Assembly (NCBI GenBank): GCA_963989385.1
Contig: OZ022505.1
Location: forward strand, 60,143,737 to 60,207,736
Reading direction: 5' to 3'
DNA length: 64,000 nucleotides
From: Ctena decussata
Taxonomy: Eukaryota > Mollusca > Bivalvia > Lucinida > Lucinidae
Each line of letters opens with the position of its first letter. The first letter of the stretch is position 1. A program made the position numbers and the translations under genes. Below the pieces are notes generated by a model that was given only the letters and a program-made list of their open reading frames with translations, was not told the DNA's origin and did not search any database. Positions 53,158 through 63,565 of the stretch are shown here, one piece after another.

Positions 53158-54902
53158 TCAAGAAACTTGTTCTTGAAAACTGTTTTTCACAGCATGTTGC
53201 TTATCTCCAGAATGAATAAGCATATGAGTCTTCAGGTTCTCTGACCTTGTAAATTGTTTACCACAGACATCACAAGCATGCAGTTTCTCTCGAGTGTGAA
53301 TAAGCATGTGTCTCTTCAAATCCCCTGCTCGAGTAAACTGTTTACTACAGACATCACAAGCATGCAGTTTCTCTCCAGTGTGAATAAGCATGTGTCTCTT
53401 CAAATCCCCTGCTCGAGTAAACTGTTTACTACAGACGTTGCAAGCATGCAGATTCTCTCCAGTATGAATATGCTTGTGTTCTTTTAAGTAACTTGCCAGT
53501 TTAAACTGTTTTTCACAAATATCACAAGCATAACTTTTCTCTCCATGATGAATACGCTTGTGTCTCTTCAAGTTGCATGTTTTTGTAAACTGTTTTTCAC
53601 AGACATCGCAAGCATGTGGCTTATCTCCAGAATGAATAAGCATATGATCCTTCAGGTTTTCTGTCCTTGTAAATTGTTTACCACAGACATCACAAGCATG
53701 CAGTTTCTCTCGAGTGTGAATACGCTTGTGTCTCTTCAAATCCCATGCTCGAGTAAATTGTTTACCACAGACATCACAAGCATGCAGTTTCACTCCAGTG
53801 TGAAAAAGCTTGTGTCTCCTCAAGTCTTTGGCCATTTTAAACTGTTTTTCACAGATATCACATGCATATTGCTTATTTCCAGAATGAATAAGCATGTGTT
53901 CTCTCAGGGTATCTGACCATGTAAACTTTTACCACACAAATCACAAGCATGTAGTTTTTCTCCAGAATGAATAAGCATGTGAACTTTGAGAGTATTTTTG
54001 TGTGCAAACTGTTTGCCACAGACAAAACAAGCATGATGATTCTCTCCAGTATGAATAAGCTTGTGTCTCCTCAAGTCTTTTGCCACTTTAAACTGTTTTT
54101 TACAGATATCACAAGCATATGGCCTATCTCCAGAATGAATAAGCTTGTGCTCTTTCAGGGTATATGTCCTTGTAAACTGTTTACCACACAAATCACAAGC
54201 ATGTAGTTTCTCTCCAAAATGAATAAGCATGTGGTCTTTCAGATTATTTTTCTGTGCAAACTGTTTATCACAGACATCACAAGCATGCGGTTTCTCTCCA
54301 GTGTGAATTAGCATATGTCTCTTCAGTTGACTTGCCAGTTTAAATTGTTTTTCACAGATATCGCATGCATGTGGCTTATCTCCAGAATGAATAAGCATAT
54401 GACTCTCCAGGTGTCCAGTCCTTGTAAAATGTTTACCACAGACATCACAAGCATGCGGTTTCACTCCGGTGTGAATTAGCATATGTCTTTTCAATTGACT
54501 TGCCAGTTTAAATTGTTTATCACAGATATCACATGCATATGACTTATCTCCAGAATGAATAAGCATATGACTCTCCAGATGTCCAGTCCTTGTAAACTGT
54601 TTACCACAGACATCACAAGCATGCGGTTTCACTCCAGAGTGAATAAGCTTGTGTCTCTTCAACAGTCTTGCCCGTTTAAACTGTTTTTCACAGACATCAC
54701 AAGCATATGGCTTATCTCCAAAATGAATAAGCAGGTGTTCTTTCATGGTTTCTGTCCTTGTAAACTGTTTACCACACAAACCACAAGCATGTAGTTTCTC
54801 TCCAGAATTAATTTGCTTGAGTCTTTTCAAATCCTCTTCCCATGTACACTGTTTTTCATAGGCATCACAAGCATATGGGAAATTCCAAGTATCAATGACC
54901 AT
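53158..54902 (-). pseudogene. Poly-C2H2 zinc-finger gene 3, two ORFs split by a 1-bp deletion
   Basis: ORF 3a runs from ATG 54902 to a stop at 53904 (~332 aa): a degenerate finger (YACDAYEKQC) plus ten canonical C2H2 fingers, then a break inside the eleventh (DLCGKSLHGQIP). The cause is visible: plus strand GTAAACTTTTACCACAC near 53927 instead of GTAAACTGTTTACCACAC, one base missing. Finger text continues in the shifted frame as ORF 3b down to 53158, with eight fingers. That frame breaks again near 53191, where about 10 bp (acatcacaag) are missing relative to sister fingers. Fingers at about 53300-53470 include two almost identical neighbours (TRAGDLKRHMLIH twice), a recent 84-bp duplication. 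Either a pseudogene or two small errors in the assembly. Confidence 0.75.
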
Positions 54903-55087
54903 TTCTTTACTCAATTCTCCAGTGCCACAATTTTGCAGACATCACAAGCACATGGTTAATCTCCAGTATGAAAAAGCATTACTGTGGAAAAGTATGGGGT
55001 TTATTTTCCTGATGGTTAAGCATGTATTTTTTTCACGATTCCTGACCGCTGAAATGTATGCTGTAAACATTACAACACGTTTTTTTC

Positions 55088-55174
55088 CTCCAAGAAGAAT
55101 CACCTGCCAGTGGCGTATTTTCGAAATTTTTTCTTATGTGTAAATGTCGAACGTTATACTGCCTCTGCGATTCC
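55088..55174 (-). other. 5' exon of polyZF locus 3
   Basis: On the minus strand, TTGTTTTTAG precedes GGAATCGCAGAGGCAG (first exon base 55174), then AACGTTCGACATTTACAC. Collinear with 32226 onward, and related to 4604. Between here and the ATG at 54902 are decayed fingers. Confidence 0.6.
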
Positions 55175-55478
55175 CTAAAAACAACAAAATGCATATTAGA
55201 CAAGTAGAATTGGTCAAAGCACAGAAGAAGGAAATAATCAATAACCGACACAATCGTTTACAAAACCCTGCCCTAAATAACATATTAGCAATAAAGAAAA
55301 ATAAAAGACACCAGAGGAGGCCCACGGGCCACAAAGCTCACCAGTGTCCGGTTGTTCAAAACTAACGACGTCGTTAGTTCACGTTTCGTTAAAATTTCGA
55401 ACGTTTAAATCTCAAATCCACCAATATTTTTTGTACTGCAAACGTTTCTCACATTTTTTCAACAAAAATACCAATGTA

Positions 55479-56289
55479 CATGGGAACTAGAAAGTGTGTT
55501 TATGAAACACTTTGCCCCCAACCATATCACCACTAAAGATGCCAAACTTTAGATGCCTAAGCCTGAAAAGGGCTCAAGTCTTATGGTAAGTCGTCCTAAG
55601 TTAATCAGATTGTCTATATACTGATTCCCAGCCGCATGCTAAATATCCTAGCTTAAAAAATTCTTGTTTTAGCTAAATGCCTAAGTCTGAGTCTAAAAAC
55701 AGAAGGGGCGATCGGATTGGACAGTTGTGCCCAGTAGCTGAATTAGACCTGACTATCAGGCGGAACAACTCTGTAATTACCAAATGAGTTAGTTTAAACG
55801 ATATTTTATTAACTATAAATTACATACATATACTACAATACAATTTCAAAAGTATCAGGATTTGACAGTAAGCAAGATGCTTATTTATAAAGTCATTTCC
55901 TGGGGGTTTTTTTCAGTTTAAACGATGCAGAGTTATCTTGCCTTTACCAAAATATACCAAACTAGAACTGTCGGAGAATCCGACTATACCCCCGCTCAAA
56001 ATGGTGTTACTTTCATTACCTGGAGCATAGAGAGAAACAACTCATTGCTAATATGTATATCCAATATCAAATATTCTATTTTTGGAATAAGAAATTTCAC
56101 ATGGACAGAATAAACAAGTCATTGTCAACTCATATACCAAATATGAAGATTCTACCTTGAGCAGTTGCTAAGAAATCTTTTGCGTAAAATTACAGTACTG
56201 AATGCATGTAAAGAATAAATGGAGAGAAAGAAAAGTGAACAAATACAGGAAAGAACAAACCGGAGACTTGTCATTGTCAATCTGTACAC
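55479..56289. other. Spacer with one LINE tail
   Basis: No credible gene. Contains the LINE tail described separately. From about 56120 the sequence begins to resemble the unit of the next array. Confidence 0.45.
55791..55926 (-). mobile_element. 5'-truncated LINE 3'-tail insertion
   Basis: GTTTAAACGATATTTTATT then TACATACATATACTAC and TTTGACAGTAAGCAAGATGC align with the 7213-7325 copy. The direct repeat agtttaaacgat occurs at 55791-55802 and 55915-55926. Here the repeat overlaps the conserved tail itself, so either the target resembled the tail or the boundary is blurred. Confidence 0.7.
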
Positions 56290-57215
56290 TAAATATGAAC
56301 TTTCTGTCATTGTCATCAACCTGTATACCAAAAATGACCACTTTTATTTTGCATGGTTGTGAAGAAATGTTTGATGAAAAATTTAATTATTCAAAGTATG
56401 GAAAGAAAGAAAATCGGACGAATAAAGGGAAGAATAAGAGGAGAAGGCTGGTTTGCAATCCCACGATACAGCACATCATCATCAACCTGAATACCAGATA
56501 TGACCACTTTATCTCGCATGGTTGTGGAGAAATCTTTGACGAAAAATTTCATCATTCTAAGTATGGACAGAAAGAAAATCGGACAAATAAAGGGAAGAAT
56601 AAGCAGGAGAAGGCTGGTTTGCAATCCCACGATACAACACATCATCACCAACATGTAAACCAAATATGACCATTCTGTCTTGCATGGTTGTGGATAAATC
56701 TTTGACAAAAAGTTTCATTATTCAAAGTATGGAAAGAAAGAAAAAGAAAGAAAATTGGACAAATAAAGGGAAGAATAAGCATGAGAAGGCTGGTTTGCAA
56801 TCCCACGATACAACACATCATCACCAACATGTATACCAAATATGACCATTCTGTCTTACATGGTTGTGGAGAAATCTTTGACGAAACATTTCATTATTCA
56901 AAGAATGGAAAGAAACAAAATCAGACAAATAAAGAGAAGAATAAGCAGGAGAAGGCTGGTTTGCAATCCCACGATACAACACATCATAACCAACCTGTAT
57001 ACCAAATCCGACAACTTTATCTTGCATGGTTGTGGAGAAATCTTTGACGAAAAATTCCATCATTCAAAGTATGGAAACAGAGAAAATCGGACAAATAAAG
57101 AGAAGAACAAGCAAGAGAATGCTGGTTTGCAATCCCACGATACAACACATCATCACCAACATGTATACCAGATATGACCATTCTGTCTTGCATGGTTGTG
57201 GAGAAATCTTAGTAA
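56290..57215 (+). repeat. Tandem ~166 bp array, about six units
   Basis: GGTTGTGGAGAAATCTT (with variants) begins at 56355, 56520, 56686, 56862, 57028 and 57194: intervals 165, 166, 176, 166 and 166. The 176 interval contains an extra AAAGAAAGA. Each unit has CGGACAAATAAAG, AGAAGGCTGGTTTGCAATCC and ACGATACAACACATCATCAC. Open frames cross it on both strands only because units lack stops; they are not credible genes. Confidence 0.9.
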
Positions 57216-57824
57216 GCATAGCATGTCTTCTTGTAGAGACTGCAATAAATCCCTCAGCTGCTAAAACCTCACTTTTTCAGTGACATATCGTTTTGCCCTG
57301 GCTGACTGATTCGTAGATGGACGCATGAGTTTTAATCACTTTAAGCGATCTATTGCAGTCTCTAGAGATAGCGCTTTTCTGGAAAACATTAAGAACAAAG
57401 TCAGTAGATGAAAAAAATCACCATTTTCTGCACAGTTTGTCGCCGAAGATATTTCAACGATACAGATCAAAACAAAGTCTGCAGAGTATCAGAGATATCA
57501 TGTGCTCCCATGCAATCTATATGCATCACATACGATGAAAATGCATTGCAATGGTTTAAAGCGATTTACTATTAGATTGTGAAAACCTCGTTTGTTGTTG
57601 CGTCAATTTTATTGCTTTCGTTTTGTATTCTAATCACTAGTTTAAAGAAGAAAGTATACAGCTGATGACTTGCATGTAATTTGCAACAAACAATTCGCTC
57701 TTTAATCCGTGCGTCACTAGCATCCAGAATGTGGTTTGTGAAAAAGCATTACGATTGAAACAAGCAGCATCTTGTCATTTCTAGATAAGATCTTGTAGTG
57801 TTAGTAGGGTCGTCCACCAAGTCA
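57216..57824. other. Spacer, no gene
   Basis: No ORF, RNA or repeat recognised. Confidence 0.4.
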
Positions 57825-57915
57825 AACAACCGTTCACCCATCCAGGTACTAACCGCGATCTCCGTTGCTTAACTTCGTGAAAGAGCCATCCACTCTACCC
57901 GCGTCGCCATAAAAG
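57825..57915 (-). ncRNA. 5S rRNA-like or 5S-derived SINE fragment
   Basis: The plus strand reads CACCCATCCAGGTACTAACC and TTGCTTAACTTCGTGA. On the minus strand this resembles the 3' half of 5S rRNA (GAAGCTAAGC ... GGTTAGTACTTGGATGGG), with several differences. The rest does not fit 5S, so a 5S-derived SINE or chance homology is more likely than a working gene. Confidence 0.4.
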
Positions 57916-57993
57916 CCGGCTTCTACGTGTTTATATACCTAAACCCGTTACTAACGGAGACCAGTCAAAAAATAAAATCGGAGTTACGTCAAG

Positions 57994-60900
57994 CACAGGC
58001 ACCTGACGCGTTGTTTGGATCGAAAACATTTGAATTTAGGTTAATATTCTAAATATGAGACAAAAAATAAAAATTATTCAAAAAAAAAATCTGGTAGATA
58101 TAAATATTGACAAGGTACATAACACCCAGCCCCCCAATTATTGGGTCTGTCTGTTCTGCTGGCCGAGCCCAAAGAACTGGGTATGCCAAGAAGGACTATG
58201 CCATATGTACATCAACATCAGATAGCCCTCCAGTGATTTATATAACTCATAGCATCTAAAACATGCTCAAAGTTTATTTACGCTTCAAAACACACCGAAT
58301 GTGTAAACGTAAGACAACTCTCTGGCATACCGAAAGTAAATAAACTTTCGCCTTTCCCTCAAATTCTTATCTAAATCCGTAAAAAGTCCATAAATGTCAA
58401 AATTCCTAATCGAACTTTAACTAATTCTATCACCTACCATGAGAATTCTCCAAACTTAACAGTTCTGAGCAGCAGAAATTACATTCTTTCTTGTTGACTC
58501 GACTTTTTGTTTACTAGCGCTTCCATCTCACAGGCACATGACGCGTTGTTTGGATCGAAAACATTTGAATTTAGGTTAATATTCTAAATATGAGACAAAA
58601 AATAAAAATTATTCAAAAAAAAATCTGGTAGATATAAATATTGACAAGGTACATAACACCCAGCCCCCCAATTATTGGGTCTGTCTGTTCAGCTGGCCGA
58701 GCCCAAAGAACTGGGTACGCCAAGAAGGGCTCTGCCATATGTACATCAACATCAGATAGCCCTCCAGTGATTGTATAACTCATAGCATCTAAAACACGCT
58801 CAAAGTTTATTTACGCTTCAAAACACACCGAATGTGTAAACGTAAGACAACTCTCTGGCTAGACTTGCTCCAGTCGGATATATTAAATTGTCACATATAT
58901 ATATTTTTTATCATACTTGATATTTCACTTTTCTTCTTTTTTTATGTTCAATGCTTGGCTAGTCTAGAAATGAAATTTTCTCTTGTGGGTTTGTCTGAGA
59001 TATATCATAAAACAATTAAGAAATCTCAAAACAGAAGTGCTGCCTTTGGACGGACAGCAATGAAAAAACTGGGGTGGGGTGGGGGTTGGCTTAACAGGGA
59101 GAGAGGATGCAGGGGGGGGGGGGCTTAACGGCTTAACGGGTTTGCTGTCGACCAACCCAGGCCCTGAAATGGGTACCCTCTTGTATTGTCCATGGTAAAT
59201 ATGAAATGCCAGAAACGCTAATTGTATTTTAAAGTCAGTGAAAAACTAGTTATTGTTGTCAGGATTCACACAGTACATACATACAGGATATAGCATTTTG
59301 GCAGGTGTATGATATGAATTGATGTGCGTTAAAGGCTTATTTACAAAAATCTATTTTATGTATTAGACTTACAAAGAATACAATAAAACTTGTCTTAGAT
59401 CTAGTGACCAGCTCTATTTTCATAGAATCTGTTTTTTTTTTTGTTTTTTTTTTTTTTTTTTGTCTTTTTTTTTTGCAGAGCTATCGGCCCTTTGATTTGT
59501 TTACGCCTGGGATAAGTTCTTCAAGGTTTTATTTCTGATTCACATTCTTTTTCACAGGGTTAAATGACCAGGTCAAACTGACAGATATTACTTTAAAACT
59601 GTAAAATTTAGGAACCAGTTCTTATCAGCTGCAAGATGTTATCAATTACCTGTCTAAACACAAGCTCATAAACCTTTCAATACAACCACTATAGCTCTGC
59701 TGGGATGCCCTCAGGAATCTGAGGGTCCATTCTTGCTTGTAACAAGGCTTAGAAATCAGCCCCATAACTATAGACTAGCACAAAGAAGAAAAAATGTATA
59801 TTCAAGAAAATTTATGAAAAATCCAAATGTGTATATTTCTAAGCCTTGGGCAAGGCTACTCTCTGGCATACCGAAAGTAAATAAACTTTCGCCTTTCCCT
59901 CTAATTCTTATCTAAATCCGTAAAAAGTCCATAAATGTCAACATTCCTAATCGAACTTTAACTAATTCTATCACCTACCATGAGAATTCTCCAAACTTAA
60001 CAGTTCTGAGCAGCAGAAATTACATTCTTTCTTGTTGACTCGACTTTTTGTTTACTAGCGCTTCCGTGTTGATTACCAATACACGCGCCCTATGCATCTA
60101 CACGCGTTGTGTAAGATGGAGGCGCTAGTAAACAAAAAGTCGAGTCAACAAGAAAGAATGTAATTTCTGCTGCTCAGAACTGTTAATTGTGGAGAATTCT
60201 CATGGTAGGTGATAGAATTAGTTAAAGTTCGATTAGGAATGTTGACATTTATGGACTTTTTACGGATTTAGATAAGAATTAGAGGGAAAGGCGAAAGTTT
60301 ATTTACTTTCGGTATGCCAGAGAGTTGTCTTACGTTTACACATTCGGTGTGTTTTGAAGCGTAAATAAACTTTGAGCATGTTTTAGATGCTATGAGTTAT
60401 ATAAATCACTGGAGGGCTATCTGATGTTGATGTACATATGGCATAGTCCTTCTTGGCATACCCAGTTCTTTGGGCTCGGCCAGCTGAACAGACAGACCCA
60501 ATAATTGGGGGGCTGGGTGTTATGTACCTTGTCAATATTTATATCTACCAGATTTTTTTAGAATAATTTTTATTTTTTGTCTCATATTTAGAATATGAAC
60601 CTGAATTCAAATGTTTTCGATCCAAACAACGCGTCAGGTGCCTGTGTTCCATCTTACACAACGCGTGTGGATGCATAGGGCGCGTGTATTGGTAATCAAC
60701 ACGGAAGCGCTAGTAAACAAAAAGTCGAGTCAACAAGAAAGAATGTAATTTCTGCTGGTCAGAACTGTTAAGTTTGGAGAATTCTCATGGTAGGTGATAG
60801 AATTAGTGAAAGTTCGATTAGGAATGTTGACATTTATGGACTTTTTACGGATTTAGATAAGAATTAGAGGGAAAGGCGAAAGTTTATTTACTTTCGGTAT

Positions 60901-61232
60901 GCCAGAGAGTTGTCTTACGTTTACACATTCGGTGTGTTTTGAAGCGTAAATAAACTTTGAGCGTGTTTTAGATGCTATGAGTTATATAATCACTGGAGGG
61001 CTATCTGATGTTGATGTACATATGGCATAGTCCTTCTTGGCACACCCAGTTCTTTGGGCTCGGCCAGCTGAACAGACAGACCCAATAATTGGGGGGCTGG
61101 GTGTTATGTACCTTGTCAATATTTATATCTACCAGATTTTTTTTTTGAATAATTTTTATTTTTTGTCTCATATTTAGAATATTAACCTAAATTCAAATGT
61201 TTTCGATCCAAACAACGCGTCAGGTGCCTGTG
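57994..61232. mobile_element. Composite foldback DNA transposon, 3.2 kb, with 8-bp target duplication
   Basis: The direct repeat acgtcaag lies at 57986-57993 and 61233-61240. Termini CACAGGCACCTGACGCGTTG and its reverse complement. Between are four copies of a ~530 bp unit: two forward (57994-58520; 58529-60065, interrupted by a 1 kb insertion) and two inverted (60118-60652; 60707-61232). Landmarks per unit: GATCGAAAACATTTGAATT, CAGCCCCCCAATTATTGGGT, GCCCTCCAGTGATT, AAAGTTTATTTACGCTTC and AGTCGACTTT-type text near the inner end. A spacer with ACACGCGCCCTATGCATC joins inner ends. No transposase frame was found. Confidence 0.85.
58860..59858. mobile_element. 1-kb insertion inside the composite foldback element
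   Basis: Interrupts the second forward unit exactly: ctctctggc occurs at 58851-58859 and 59859-59867, and other units read CTCTCTGGCATACCG uninterrupted. Its ends, TAGACTTGCTCCAG and (complement) TAGCCTTGCCCAAG, form imperfect inverted repeats. It includes T-rich runs near 59430-59475 and a G13 run near 59111. No credible protein. A 9-bp duplication could fit MULE-like elements; class unproven. Confidence 0.8.
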
Positions 61233-61318
61233 ACGTCAAGTTATTAGACTAAACTGCCTATTACTCTATCAATTTTATTTCTCTACTGCGGCATTCTTAC
61301 ATAAGATACTAAAAAGAC

Positions 61319-61322
<4 letters not shown>

Positions 61323-61361
<39 letters not shown>
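61323..61361 (+). repeat. (GA)n microsatellite
   Basis: About 19 consecutive AG/GA dinucleotides. Confidence 0.95.
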
Positions 61362-61366
<5 letters not shown>

Positions 61367-61654
61367 CGAGATTTTTTTCAGATTTTATCGAAGATTTATT
61401 CCCTCAGTCCCTTACCGTATATCCACTCATGCAGCTAAACTCTCGTTTACATTACAGTACAAAATAGCTACAACTGCAATTGTGGTGTATTTGCACAGAA
61501 CTTTTCTTTTCTTTCTAAATATACTGCTACACCCTCTCTTCAGAGTATTATGAGCAGGTGTACTTATGTACACTCCGGTGTTGAAGGATGAAACCCTACA
61601 TATAGCCATGAAAAGATGGAATGGATGGTGGAATAATTTGATGATGTCAATGTT

Positions 61655-61895
61655 AACAGGTTGAGGCTGGAGGCTCCAGTTTGGAGTTAAGTTCCGATCT
61701 AATACAGTATGGGGTGAAGTCTTGAAATGAGATTTTGCAATATTTTGAAAAAGGTTTTCCAGACTGAATAAGAAAGAGACAAACGTTCTTATTAATTGTG
61801 AAAAAAAATAAGTATGCTAATTACTCTTACGCAGTTATTGTTCCGGGTACAAGAATATGTATAGCCACATTAAACTTTGTTCTGACTGCCTGGAT
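61655..61895 (-). repeat. Dispersed repeat R1, copy 2 (inverted)
   Basis: Minus-strand match to 14867-15115, described there. Upstream on the plus strand (61430-61490) lies the minus-strand copy of the ~65 bp CATAATTGCAGTTGTAGC sequence also found near 943 and 17029. Confidence 0.7.
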
Positions 61896-63110
61896 GTGTT
61901 TACAGCTTTTGGTCTTCTTGCTGTGGAAATATGTGACAGTGCCTGGCATTTTGAGCCTTGTGGAGGTGCAATGTTGACGTCACGAAACGTGAAATGAAAG
62001 TGACGTCATAAAATTTGCACGTTAAGTTAATTGTATTTCCACGCAGTGTCTCATAAATTTCAAAGCTTCACCTGAAAAAAGTGATTCAACATTCCTATCG
62101 GCGTCTTTAGTTATTTTTTCATCTACACTCTGTTAAGTATGTTCGCATAATAGATTTTTGAAAAGCGACGCTACGAACTAGAGTTATAAAAGTTTATACA
62201 GCCAGTATGTAAATTGTACCCAATGAGTGAAGTAAAAACAAAAATTTGGGTTGGTGTCAATTTCGTTTGCTTTTGCAGTAAACCTTAGCGCTATTGCTTT
62301 GTGTTTCTCGAAATCTATTCTCGAAGCCCTAATAAACATGAAAATGTCAAAAACAAAATTTCCGATTTTCGCTCCATAAGGCTCAAAATGCCAGACACTG
62401 TCACAATCATAATGACAGTACAGTCAGTAACTATGGTAACCGTATTCCCCGTTACCTTTCTCTGCTATTTCTTTCGGATGTTTCAAATAAAATAATACGT
62501 TATTGTCTGTCGAAATAAAGAAATCAACGAGTGACGTTGCACAACGCGAAACGGGAAAATCCTTAGAATTCTCTTACAGTCTACATTAGAAATCAGCAAA
62601 TCACCCTAAGTAAATGCAAAGGCGCTCTTGAGACTTGACAGATAACCTTGCACCGACACCGGCTTATCATTAAGCACAACTCAATTTTCAAAATGCCTCT
62701 AAATGAACTCAATGATGCCACAGGACGAGAAAATATAATACGCACTATGATGATGAACGGGGAGACATTTACGGCCGCCAAACGGCACAATACCGGCTGC
62801 AGTGGAGATAAATAAGTTCTGAATGGGTAGATCCTTTAGAAGCAAGGACTACATATATATGCACCTATAAAAAAAAAAAAAAAAAAAAAAAAGAATTATG
62901 CAGCCAAGAAGAAAATAAAAACATTTATAACTTTTTTTATACGATCTGGTTCAGCGCATTCTGTATGGAGCTTCTTTTTGAATAAACAATCAAATTTTGC
63001 CTTATTCAGAGCTCGACAAAACCTCATTCTCTAAAGAAATATATTTGGGGCCTTTATCATAAATTCAATGGTGCAATTGAAACATTAGTTGAAAATGTAA
63101 ACGTTGACTA
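61896..63110. other. Spacer, no gene
   Basis: No credible ORF. GTGACGTCA-type words appear near 61979 and 62003. A run of A lies at about 62869-62893. Confidence 0.4.
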
Positions 63111-63257
63111 CCCAGTAGGCACATGACGTCGAAATGGTTCTGAGGTCGATGTGACGTTAATGACGTCGTTCCAACGTCGCATCGACGACAGAACTTCATT
63201 TCGACATCATGTGCTATTACGTCGAATCGACGTTAGAACGACGTCATTTCGAATGGG
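63111..63257. mobile_element. Palindromic ACGTC MITE, copy 2
   Basis: Starts CCCAGTAGGCACATGACGTC after TA (63109-63110). It contains many ACGTC/GACGT words in palindromic order, e.g. CCAACGTCGCATCGACG and GAACGACGTCATTTCGA, and ends AATGGG. Related to the copy at 14748, but longer and more diverged. Confidence 0.7.
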
Positions 63258-63565
63258 AAGGAAGAGTATTTATGATGAAGCAGCAGAACTCAATGCGACA
63301 CTAGGTAAGAGGAGTGTACCGCTTATGCGGACAGCAATGTGTCTTTAATTGAACCCAGTTTCTTAAAGTACCATATTAGCGTTTTCATTGTTGATTTACG
63401 TGTAATGATTTACGTGTAATGATTGAATGAAAATGGCAGACTTCTTAATATGTTAATGCTAAATTTGTAGGTTCATTTATTGTTTACTTTTCAGTCTGGG
63501 AGATTGAAAAATGCCATAATTCCATGATACTAAAGAAAAATGGGATTTTTATGTCGATGGATGCC
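63258..63565. other. Spacer, no gene
   Basis: No gene. TTTACGTGTAATGA occurs twice in tandem near 63396-63424. Confidence 0.4.

Larger units (their letters stand above)
51735..55478 (-). repeat. Arm 2 of the large inverted duplication, polyZF locus 3
   Basis: Reverse complement of arm 1 (31658-36245), with the landmarks listed there. It lacks the three MITEs found in arm 1, which accounts for about 680 bp of the length difference. About 15.5 kb of unrelated sequence separates the arms. Confidence 0.9.

Noticed and set aside
53254..54794. Plus-strand frames with repeated CKLFTTDITSM and MNKHV motifs
   Set aside because: These are antisense shadows of the minus-strand zinc-finger array; the same shadow appears opposite the plus-strand arrays at 32.7-34.3 kb.
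56391..57177. Overlapping frames of 80-155 aa on both strands
   Set aside because: Product of the ~166 bp tandem array; both strands are equally open, and there is no recognisable domain.
57825..57915. Genuine 5S rRNA gene
   Set aside because: Only part of the molecule matches, with several differences and no full-length 120 nt gene; kept only as a low-confidence 5S-like fragment.
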